A stretch of 64,000 nucleotides of DNA, taken from assembly GCA_045124315.1 (NCBI GenBank), contig JBGVLO010000155.1, forward strand, positions 1 to 64,000. Direction: 5' to 3'. The DNA comes from CAG-411 sp045124315 (GTDB lineage: Bacteria; Bacillota; Clostridia; Lachnospirales; Lachnospiraceae). Numbering within the stretch: position 1 is the first letter of the stretch; the number at the start of each line of letters is the position of its first letter. Below are positions 9,576-17,800 of this stretch, in pieces. The notes below the pieces were generated by a model. The model was given only the letters and a program-made list of their open reading frames with translations, ran no database searches and had not been told where the DNA came from. Both the position numbers and the translations under genes were made by a program.

Positions 9576-10082
9576 CTACCTTCTAACAAGAGTCTTCTGT
9601 AATTCTGAGATCGCGCCTTTGACGCTCTTATCGTATTCGGTATTTCCCACTGTCAGGACCATACCTCCAATAAGACTTTTATCCTCCTCAGTTGTCAAAA
9701 TCACTCCTGCTTTGTTATATTTTTTACAAATCATGTCTTTTATCTGCTGGATCTCTTCGTCCTTTAGTTTCATGGCATAACGCAGATGCGCTTTCACCTG
9801 ATTGGTTTTCTCACACAGCAACGATTCATATGCCTCAAAAATATCCGTCCAGATTTTCATAGCTTCGTGGTTACACAAAAGCTTGAGAAATTTCCACATA
9901 GCTTCCGGAAAAAGCGACTTTACTACATGTTCCTTTTCTTCTGCCTTCACCAAAGGATTGTCCAGAACTTCTCCAACCACAGGTGCTTCTTCCAACAATG
10001 CATTGGTCATTTCCACGTCTTTCACCGGTAACGAAAGATCCATCAATACTACTGCAAAATTCATCGCTCTTTGGGTTATCAT
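9576..10082 (-). CDS. atpH: F1Fo ATP synthase delta subunit
   Basis: This 168-residue subunit (OSCP family) links F1 to the peripheral stalk. It has the N-terminal helical domain and the C-terminal motif IGGMVLTVGNTEYDKSVKG, typical of delta (compare I-G-G-x-x-x-x-x-G-x-x-x-x-D-x-S). The ATG overlaps the atpF stop by four bases (ATGA). Confidence 0.95.
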   Translation of the reverse strand: MITQRAMNFAVVLMDLSLPVKDVEMTNALLEEAPVVGEVLDNPLVKAEEKEHVVKSLFPEAMWKFLKLLCNHEAMKIWTDIFEAYESLLCEKTNQVKAHLRYAMKLKDEEIQQIKDMICKKYNKAGVILTTEEDKSLIGGMVLTVGNTEYDKSVKGAISELQKTLVRR

Positions 10083-10594
10083 TTTGATGCACCTGCCTCT
10101 TGTAAGAAGTCACTGACTAATTTCTGATTATCCTCTTCATCCACATTTTTCTGGATTACTTTCTGGGCAGCCAACAATGCAATACCTGCAATTTCTGACT
10201 GTGCCTGCTCCATAGACTTCTTCTTTTCCAGTTCTATGGCACGATTGGCCTCTTCCATAATACGACCTGCCTCTGCGTGTGACTCTTCCACTTTCTTATT
10301 GTAAGCAATCTGTGCACGTTCTTTTGCATCTTTGATAATCTGAACAGATGTCTCTTCTGCAGTATCCAATGCTTCCTGATACTCTGTCTTAAGCTGTTCT
10401 GCCTCTTTCTTTTTCTCCGTTGCCTCTGCTATCTCATCCTCGATGAGTTTCTGTCTCTCATCTAAGATTTTATTGACCGGCTTAAACAAGAAAAATCGAA
10501 AGAATAAAAATAAAACGATCAGATTCAAAAATGTAAATAGAATGTCACTTGTGATCGTAATTGGTCCTAAGTTGATAATATTGATCGCCAACAT
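10079..10594 (-). CDS. atpF: F1Fo ATP synthase b subunit
   Basis: This 171-residue peripheral stalk subunit has one N-terminal membrane helix (ILFTFLNLIVLFLFFRFFLF, residues about 17-36) followed by a long charged coiled coil rich in Lys, Glu and Ala. The ATG at 10594 has GAGG eight bases upstream. The GTG at 10603 overlaps that ribosome binding site and is unlikely to be the start. A remnant of repeat family C lies between this gene and the preceding atpE. Confidence 0.95.
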   Translation of the reverse strand: MLAINIINLGPITITSDILFTFLNLIVLFLFFRFFLFKPVNKILDERQKLIEDEIAEATEKKKEAEQLKTEYQEALDTAEETSVQIIKDAKERAQIAYNKKVEESHAEAGRIMEEANRAIELEKKKSMEQAQSEIAGIALLAAQKVIQKNVDEEDNQKLVSDFLQEAGASK

Positions 10595-10649
10595 TTCTTT
10601 CACCTCAATCTATTTTCTTATCTTGCTACCTTTTTGTTTCTATGTACCT

Positions 10650-10682
10650 ATACGGGTTCAAACCTTTTGCCCCTGGTATCAT
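10650..10682. repeat. Partial copy of repeat family C
   Basis: The segment gggttcaaaccttttgcccc followed by tggtatcat matches the right end of the family C elements at 27962-28167 and 63523-63569. It can fold on itself (gggttcaaa against ttttgccc). It lies inside the atp operon, between atpF and atpE. Confidence 0.55.
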
Positions 10683-10686
10683 TCCA

Positions 10687-10908
10687 TTATTTCAATACGA
10701 AAATGATCAAGATCGCTACTACGAAACCGTAAATAGCGGTTGCCTCTGCAAGAGCACATCCTAATAACAATGCCTTATTGATATCTCCATTGGCTTCCGG
10801 CTGTCTGGCGATGGCCTCTGCCGCTTTTGATGTTGCTAATCCGATACCAACACCTGCTCCGATTCCTGTTAATACTGCTAATCCTGCTCCTAATGCTGTT
10901 AATGCCAT
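10687..10908 (-). CDS. atpE: F1Fo ATP synthase c subunit, second copy
   Basis: This 73-residue proteolipid has two membrane helices. It has the Gly-rich helix 1 (GIGAGVGIGLATSKAAEAI), the polar loop ARQPEANGDI, and the ion-binding Glu in AEATAIYG of helix 2. The Na+-type Gln of helix 1 is Ile here and the residue after the Glu is Ala rather than Ser, so proton coupling is more likely than sodium (inference). The protein is identical to that encoded at 11137-11358. The ribosome binding site is GAGG before TAAGAAT ATG. Confidence 0.95.
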   Translation of the reverse strand: MALTALGAGLAVLTGIGAGVGIGLATSKAAEAIARQPEANGDINKALLLGCALAEATAIYGFVVAILIIFVLK

Positions 10909-11136
10909 ATTCTTACCTCTTTCTGAGCTTATGCTCCTATGCTTTTTATCTTACTATTATCTGCCGGTAGAACCTTGCATCTGGGCAAAATCCCCAAGCT
11001 TACTCCCACCGAATTTCCATGTTGGTTTATTACTGTAACGTTTTCGAACCCGCCCTATACAATGGAACAATCAGCTGCTTTTATGCCCGCATAACGCATC
11101 TAGTTCTTCCATTACATAGGTCTCTCAAACGTTCCA
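10909..11136 (-). other. Spacer between the two atpE genes
   Basis: These 228 bases separate the tandem c-subunit genes. This is unusually long within an atp operon. There is no open reading frame with a ribosome binding site. The minus strand contains inverted segments (tggaac near the start, gttcca about 70 bases on) that could form an RNA structure or processing site. Nothing more can be said from sequence. Confidence 0.4.
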
Positions 11137-11358
11137 TTATTTCAAAACAAAAATAATCAGAATCGCTACTACGAAACCGTAAATTGCAGTTGCTTCTGCA
11201 AGGGCACATCCCAATAACAAGGCTTTGTTAATGTCTCCATTGGCTTCCGGCTGTCTTGCAATGGCCTCTGCCGCTTTTGATGTTGCCAATCCGATACCAA
11301 CACCTGCTCCGATTCCTGTTAATACTGCTAATCCTGCTCCTAATGCTGTTAATGCCAT
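11137..11358 (-). CDS. atpE: F1Fo ATP synthase c subunit, first copy
   Basis: This 73-residue two-helix proteolipid has exactly the same protein sequence as the copy at 10687-10908. The DNA differs only at synonymous positions, clustered in the 3' half. The 5' 71 bases (11288-11358 against 10838-10908) are identical, which points to duplication with gene conversion or strong selection. Both copies have a GAGGTAAGA-type ribosome binding site. It is the first of the pair after atpB. Confidence 0.95.
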   Translation of the reverse strand: MALTALGAGLAVLTGIGAGVGIGLATSKAAEAIARQPEANGDINKALLLGCALAEATAIYGFVVAILIIFVLK

Positions 11359-11409
11359 ATCTCTTACCTCTTTTCTACGCTTCTGCGTGTCATTTTTCTC
11401 TTCGGTTCA

Positions 11410-12090
11410 CTACTCAGACTCCATCTTTTCTGCCATAAATAAAGATGTCAGGAACACAAATACATAAGCCTGAATCGCACCATCGAAGAAATCGAAATAC
11501 ATACTAAATAACATTGGAACTGCTGCCGGTAAGATAAATTTGATCATCAACATGACCAAATCTGCTCCCAACACGTTACCAAACAATCGCATACACAAGG
11601 ACAATGGACGAATTCCCACTTCCAGAATGTTAATTGGAAGCAAGATTGGCATAGGCTCTATAAAGCTCTTTAGCCATCCCTTTATTCCTTTTTTGCGGAT
11701 TCCTGAAAATTCAATCAAGATAATACTCATGATCGCCAAAGCCGCCGTGACATTCAAATCCTTTGTGGGCGGAACTACTCCAAAGATCCCACTGATATTG
11801 GCCACTACGATATAGATCAATACCGTTCCCAGATATGGAACATATTGCTTTCCCTCTTCTCCCAGAATACCAATAAAGAAATCATTGATAAACTTTACCA
11901 ACATTTCAACTACGATCTGAGACTTCGAAGTGGGTATCACCTTTAGATTTCGCACAAAAATCAAGGTCAAAATCATAAGTACTGCCATGATTCCCCAAGT
12001 AGTTACGATTGCCGTGGAAATTTGTATACCAAAGAAGTCCGTGATCTCCGGTTGCAAACTCTCATTTAGCATATCGATAAACTCTTCCAT
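11410..12090 (-). CDS. atpB: F1Fo ATP synthase a subunit
   Basis: This 226-residue membrane subunit forms the ion half-channels. It has about five or six membrane helices. The essential Arg is in the fourth-helix segment IRPLSLCMRLFGNVLGADLV. It is the first gene of the operon; no atpI-like gene precedes it. The start follows GGAGG with a 10-base spacer. Confidence 0.95.
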   Translation of the reverse strand: MEEFIDMLNESLQPEITDFFGIQISTAIVTTWGIMAVLMILTLIFVRNLKVIPTSKSQIVVEMLVKFINDFFIGILGEEGKQYVPYLGTVLIYIVVANISGIFGVVPPTKDLNVTAALAIMSIILIEFSGIRKKGIKGWLKSFIEPMPILLPINILEVGIRPLSLCMRLFGNVLGADLVMLMIKFILPAAVPMLFSMYFDFFDGAIQAYVFVFLTSLFMAEKMESE

Positions 12091-12362
12091 GGATTTTTCA
12101 CCTCCTACTTAAGTCTTCTGTGAACTTCTTTCGCTCTGCGAAATATTTCTCACAAAACAAGAAATAGCCCTCCATCCCTCCGCCATTGGAAGAACAAAAA
12201 GCTAATCAACACTCTAACATCATACACCCTTTCTTTTTATTTTTCTACACTTTACTTTCTTTTTCTCTTTTTTTGTGAATTATTCAAACTTTTCTTTTTA
12301 TTTTCTTCAAAATTTTATTAAATTTTATGTATTTATTGTGGACCTGAACAATCACAGTACAA
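12091..12362. other. Upstream region of the atp operon
   Basis: This 272-base gap lies between the unknown membrane gene and atpB. It is strongly pyrimidine-rich on the plus strand (12220-12320). It presumably carries the atp promoter; no individual element was identified with confidence. Confidence 0.4.
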
Positions 12363-13286
12363 TTACAAATTTAATTGTTTTTCTAATTTTGCACACTCCT
12401 TTTCATAGGCTAACAGTTCCTGCCCTGCTTTTTCCTGTTTTTTTATGACAGAATTTTCATAGAAATATGGAAGAAGCAACCGAATCAGGATAAATTCATC
12501 TCCCAATGCCAATTCTCCACATGCAATAAGCCAGAAACAAAAGGCAGGCAAACATCCAATGGCCGGGACCATCCATAACAAGATTCCCCAGAACATTGCT
12601 ACCTTTCCAAGGTTAAATATGGTTGCAAAAAGCAAGATCACCTCCAGAATTACCGTACCAATCAATACTTTCCCTGAAAGATCTTTTCTTTTTCTTAATT
12701 TTACCTCTTCCTTATTTAACTCTTCTAATTCCTGTATTTTCGATGCCCGCTCTCTTTTCAGTCTCTCCAGACGAAGCTGTATCAACTGTATTGGCATCTG
12801 CCCTTTGTCCTCTGGTTCCGGGCAATCCTCTTCCACAAATAGATGATGTTCCATTTCAAAATTTTCCAATGCATAAGTACAACGGCTCACCTCTGCTGCA
12901 TATGCTGCCAGTTCTTCTTCCCGTTCTTTCACCCCGTTTCGTATTGGTTTGTATCGAAATCCAAATCGGATCTTCCATAAATTATAGGTTCCGCATATAC
13001 TGAAAAAACTGAAAAGAACCACCACTACCCCGCCTAAACAACTGGTGATCATTTGGTTTTTTATCAGAAAAAAAAGCCGCTGTGGCTCACATACCCCAAC
13101 CAGTGCCGCAGCAATATAAAAACCAAGGATCAGCATCACTTGATATTCAAAATCTTTCATTTGGTCCTTTGCTTTCTTCAGCGCAAACAACCGATTCTCA
13201 TATTCAAATTCTGCCTTTCTGACTCTTTCTTTTTTTTCATACCACTCTTCTTTTGTGGTCGAATCGATCTGCCCCATCTTCTCCAC
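12363..13286 (-). CDS. Unknown membrane protein with coiled coils
   Basis: I do not recognise this 307-residue protein. An N-terminal Lys/Glu-rich helix (residues about 8-45) is followed by two hydrophobic helices (near 50-66 and 80-100), a charged helical segment (about 115-205), two more membrane helices (about 205-225 and 232-260), and a C-terminal coiled coil ending EKECAKLEKQLNL. No enzyme motif is visible. The start is a GTG with AAAGGA just upstream; an ATG three codons later is possible. It lies upstream of the atp operon on the same strand, but 270 bases separate them, so co-transcription is uncertain. Confidence 0.6.
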   Translation of the reverse strand: MEKMGQIDSTTKEEWYEKKERVRKAEFEYENRLFALKKAKDQMKDFEYQVMLILGFYIAAALVGVCEPQRLFFLIKNQMITSCLGGVVVVLFSFFSICGTYNLWKIRFGFRYKPIRNGVKEREEELAAYAAEVSRCTYALENFEMEHHLFVEEDCPEPEDKGQMPIQLIQLRLERLKRERASKIQELEELNKEEVKLRKRKDLSGKVLIGTVILEVILLFATIFNLGKVAMFWGILLWMVPAIGCLPAFCFWLIACGELALGDEFILIRLLLPYFYENSVIKKQEKAGQELLAYEKECAKLEKQLNL

Positions 13287-13431
13287 CAGTCCTTTCTTTT
13301 TCTCTTTTCACACAAACCCATTATACCATATTTCCTGTTTCTTTTTATTTTTTTTGCAAGTATTTCCTATTTTTTGTGTATAAATTAAAGGGTCTGTACA
13401 TATGCAAACCCATATTAATGAAATACTGTAA

Positions 13432-13618
13432 CTATTCAGAGGGAGCAATTCGGAGTCACTGTCCACAGGTAGGTATTTTCGGTATCGAGAATACCGTATA
13501 AAAATCTACCGTGTGCAGATTTGGGCAACTTTTCATACGCAGCATTGCTCAAATCAGTTACCGTTCCCATTCCTGTGAACGGTAACAATTCGCAAAATGC
13601 CAGATATACATAATGGCT
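13432..13618. repeat. Family A repeat fragment interrupted by a family B element
   Basis: The two flanks are 13432-13452 (ctattcagagggagcaattcg) and 13586-13618 (caattcgcaaaatgcc then agatatacataatggct). They join to reproduce the reverse complement of the right end of the family A element at 36641-36875. The insert is the family B element at 13453-13585. The heptamer caattcg is present on both sides of the insert. Confidence 0.75.
13453..13585 (+). mobile_element. Family B repeat, 133 bp, with imperfect inverted ends (MITE-like)
   Basis: The left end (cactgtccacagg) and right end (cctgtgaacggtaa) are imperfect inverted repeats. The body matches the element at 29381-29510 on the opposite strand (aggtaggt-ttttcggtatcg, then gtgtgcagatttggg). 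It is flanked by the 7-base duplication caattcg. It has no coding capacity. It lies upstream of fabH and may affect its expression. Confidence 0.75.
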
Positions 13619-13656
13619 GAACGGTTACAAATAATATAGAAATGGTGGTAAAATAT

Positions 13657-14634
13657 ATGACATCTGCAATATTAGGAACAGGCAGTGCACTGCCTAAAAA
13701 AGTAGTATCCAATAATGATTTGGCACAAATTGTTGAGACTAGCGACGAATGGATTCAGGATCGAACCGGTATCTGCACCAGACATATTGCTGTAGACGAA
13801 ACTACAGAGACGTTATCCATCGAAGCAGGACAAAAAGCTTTGGAAAATGCCGGAATTCTTCCGGAACAAATTGACTTATTATTAGTAGCAACTCTCACTC
13901 CTGACGGTTCCATGCCAAATACCGCCTGTAAAGTTCAGGCAGCCTTAGGAGCAAAAAATGCCATGTGCTATGAGATTAACGCAGCCTGTTCCGGCTTTAT
14001 GCACGGGTTACAGACCGCCCATGCTTTTATTGCATCCGGTCTCATCAAATATGCACTGGTTATCGGTGCGGAAACTTTATCCAAAATTATGGACTGGACA
14101 GACCGTTCTACCTGTGTATTGTTCGGAGACGGTGCAGGTGCGGCTGTGATGGGCGCTTCCCAAAAAGGAATTATCTGCATAGAAGGTGGTGCCGATGGTG
14201 CCAAAGGAGAGGTACTGACTTGTGGAAATGCACCTTTGGTCAATCCATATACCAGTCAGGAACCAACCAGCCCTTATGTATATATGGATGGACAGGAAGT
14301 GTTCAAATTTGCAGTTCGTAAAATTCCTGCTATTGTAAATAACTTACTGGAAAAATCCGGACATACAAAGGATGATCTGGATCTGATCTTGTTACATCAG
14401 GCAAACAAACGTATCCTGCAATCGGCTGCCAAAAGACTGGATGCAGATGAGTCCATGTTCCCTATGAACCTGGATCGTTACGGCAATACCTCTGCTGCCA
14501 GCGTTGCCATTCTTTTAGATGAAGTGAACCGTTCCGGAAAGCTAAAGAACGGCGATCTCATTGCCATGGCAGGCTTCGGTGGGGGACTTACCTGGGCAGG
14601 ACTCCTGTTAGAATGGAATACCGAAAAAAAATAA
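13657..14634 (+). CDS. fabH: 3-oxoacyl-ACP synthase III
   Basis: This 325-residue enzyme condenses acetyl-CoA with malonyl-ACP to start fatty acid synthesis. The catalytic triad is readable: Cys in INAACSGFMHGL near residue 112, His in LILLHQANKRI, and Asn in YGNTSAASV. The N-terminal segment ETSDEWIQDRTGI is diagnostic. I chose the ATG at 13657 because GGTGG precedes it by eight bases; an upstream ATG at 13642 has no ribosome binding site. The gene stands alone, without other fab genes. Confidence 0.93.
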   Translation: MTSAILGTGSALPKKVVSNNDLAQIVETSDEWIQDRTGICTRHIAVDETTETLSIEAGQKALENAGILPEQIDLLLVATLTPDGSMPNTACKVQAALGAKNAMCYEINAACSGFMHGLQTAHAFIASGLIKYALVIGAETLSKIMDWTDRSTCVLFGDGAGAAVMGASQKGIICIEGGADGAKGEVLTCGNAPLVNPYTSQEPTSPYVYMDGQEVFKFAVRKIPAIVNNLLEKSGHTKDDLDLILLHQANKRILQSAAKRLDADESMFPMNLDRYGNTSAASVAILLDEVNRSGKLKNGDLIAMAGFGGGLTWAGLLLEWNTEKK

Positions 14635-14641
14635 AATTCTC

Positions 14642-14671
14642 GTAACAGGACAGCCCCTGGCTGAACTGTTA
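14642..14671 (+). terminator. Hairpin after fabH
   Basis: Arms gtaacaggacagcc and ggctgaactgttac pair over 12 of 14 positions. It lies eight bases after the fabH stop. It lacks a strong T run, so it may be a weak terminator or RNA-stability element. Confidence 0.45.
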
Positions 14672-14720
14672 CAAATTCTCATAAAACAATCATGCCTGCT
14701 TTACAGGAAACACGATACAT

Positions 14721-14781
14721 AAAAAGAGCATGGACTGTGGAATGTCTCCAAAAGACTGTTCCACCAGCCAATGCTCTTTTT
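14721..14781. terminator. Bidirectional terminator between fabH and the giant surface gene
   Basis: Arms aaaaagagcatggactgtgg and the complementary ccaccagccaatgctcttttt form a long hairpin. Runs of A and T flank it, so it can act for both converging genes. Confidence 0.8.
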
Positions 14782-14818
14782 CTTACGTTATTCTATTCTT
14801 TTGTCATTCTTTTTCTTC

Positions 14819-17800
14819 TTACTCTGTTTCCGATGTTGCGGGGAAGTCCGCTTCCGAACCTTTGGCATACCAGATACCATAGGTTCTCTGGGCTCCATTT
14901 TTCGCTTCTACTGTGACAATCCCATATAGTTCAAGTTCCAAAAATGTACTATAAACATAAGCTCTGGTGGTCATTTCCGAAGAAAATGGCCATTCTTCCC
15001 CACCTTTTTCCATTCGTTCTACAACTTTAGCCCCATCTGGCAATTGTAATGTGAACCCATTTCCCAATGTATCATTTTTACCTACAACAAAGTAATCTTC
15101 CGTGAAGATTTTTCCCTCGTCGGTGTCATCAAAGCATAAGTATCTGGACCCTTGGTTCTGCTGATACAAAACCACATTGTCTGCATCTTCTATTCCCTTT
15201 ATTTGTGCTCCACTTTTTTCCTGAGCATAATAAATAAGGTATACTCGCATTCCTCCTTTTCCCTGTACTTCCACTCTCTTTGTGGCCTTACATGTTACTG
15301 ACAAGTATTCAGCATCCTCGTCGATACGATAGTTTATACTTTTCTCCATACCATATTTATAGTTTATGCCATTTTCTGTTCCTACTGCCTGTGAGGTCAC
15401 GACTTTTGCTCCTTTTGCCAGTTCCAATGCATAGGTATCTCCCAATGTCTTATTGTCACCTACGATGTAAATCGGGTAGACTTCCTCTCGCTCTGTCTCC
15501 TGGTTTCCGGTCTTCTCGTCTCTCCCCACAATTTTATACACTGTGGTCTTATAACTTGATATTTCCGTATGATACAAAGTATTGTTTTCATCTTTTATGC
15601 CATCTACTTTGGCATCTTCTTTGTACTGTCTGTAGCAAATCACATAAATCACGCTTGCTCCATTTTGGGCCTTTACCACAATTCTCTGTTGTGCCGTAAC
15701 AGCTTCACTGCCACAATAGTTACCGTTCTCATCATAAAGGCTAACATTTTTACTCACAGAATTATATGGCCAGTTTTCATCCTCCACAGAAATGGATTCT
15801 GTAATTTCTGTACCTTCTCCAAACTTGAATTTGTACAAGTCTTTCTGATAGGTTTCCTTTGCACCCTGAAGCACAAGATACCGTACCTTTTCAGATTGGA
15901 TTCCCGCATTATTTCCATCATTTTTAATTGATACTAAAGAAGTATCAGAATCAGCATTCATCTTTACAAAAGAACCATCCGTTGCTATAACATCCTGTAC
16001 TAAAGTATCTGAATAATCCTGTCCATAAGAAATGAGATATACGCGCACACCACCATTTGCACCCTGTACTTCCACTCTCTTTGTGGCTTTACACACTACT
16101 GACAGCGACTCAGAATCCTCGCCGATACAATAACTCCGACTTATCTCCATATCTGATGTATAGTTTATGCCGTTTTCTGTTCCTACATCCTGTGTTGTAA
16201 TAATCTTTGCACCCTTTGACAGTTCCAATTTATAGGTATCTCCCAGTGTTTTATTGTCACCTACTATATAAATTTGGTGTACCAATTCATCCTCTGTTAC
16301 CTCTTCTCCTGTCTCCTCGTCTAGTCCTACAATTTTCTTTAATCTAGACATGTGACTATAACTTATTATTTCAGGACTATACAAGGTATTGCCTTCATCC
16401 TTGAAGCCGAGCACCCGCGCATCTTCTTTGTACTGCCGGTAGAAAATCACATAGGTTTCTCTCGCCCCATTTGGTGCCTCTACCACGATTCTCTGTTGTG
16501 CTGTAACAGAATCACTGCCACAGTAATTCTCTTCTTCGTCATAAAGAGAAACACTATGACTCAAAGAATTAGTATATGGCCAGCTTTCCTCCTCCACAGA
16601 GACGGATTCTATAATTTCCGCACCTTCTCCAAACTTAAATTTGTACAAGTCTTTCTGATAGGTTTCCTTTGCCCCCTGAAGCACAAGATAGCGTACCTCT
16701 TCATATTGGGTTCCCGCATTATTTCCATCATTTTTAATTGCTACTAAAGAAGTATCAGAATCAGCATTCATCTTTACAAAAGAACCATCGGTTGCTGTAA
16801 CATCCTTTACTATAGCACCCGAATAATCCTGTCCGTAATAAATCATATAATGCTTCTCTGCCTCTCCATCCTCGGATACCACCGTAAACCGTTTTACCGG
16901 ATAACATTTTATGTCTCCATAATATCCACTTGCGCTTGTATAACTGATTCCCCTTGCGGTCTTCTCGTATTTCCAGTTGTCATCGTCTACTGAGATTTCA
17001 TTTGCAATCTTTGCACCTTTTGTCAATTTTATGTTATAGGAATCTCCCAATGCAGGTTTGTCACCAACCAGATAAATCGGATAAAAGTCTAATCTATTCT
17101 GGCGATTTCCTTCCTCATAAACATAATCGGTACTTGTTGAAACCACATTATGACAAATGGCATTGTCACTTACCTCTACTTTCGACACCGAAGCCCTGGT
17201 AGTATCCTGATTGTAGTAAACCAAATACTTCAATTCTCTGCCTTTTTTGTCGGTAACCTGAACTTCTGCAAAACAGTTTTGGGAACGATCTGCCCACACC
17301 TTAGCATCCTCTGATTCTGGATCTACATCTTTGGCGTATATAACCTTAACTGTATTCTTGCTGGAATAGGTAATAATCTCCAAGTCAGCCGGTGCTTCTT
17401 TTGTATATCCTGTGATACGAATGGTTTCGTAATCATTCCCATACGATGGGTAATAGCTATTTGCTGTGCTGATACTGATGGAAGCGAATGCACGTGAAGC
17501 ACTCTTTACCTTCTTAATATACAGCCCTGTCCTGTCTTGTTTGTAGCTTACCGTATAGGTCTGTGTTGCTCCAGTTTCTGTCTCGGTCACGACTATACTT
17601 GGACTACCTGCGTCCTCTTCTCCCGTTTCTTTATAGACAGCAGTATATCCCTCTACACAGGAAACAGATACCTCTTCCGGCTTACCAATGGTTTGATTCT
17701 CACCATACACATACATAGTCGTTCCGGACAGATAGCATTTATAAAGGGTATTATTTGCAACTGCTACCTTGGCAATCTTGGTAGATATTGCACTCTTGCT

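Noticed and set aside
10687..11358. Sodium-type ATP synthase
   Set aside because: The c subunits lack the helix 1 Gln and the Ser/Thr directly after the Glu that mark Na+ binding.
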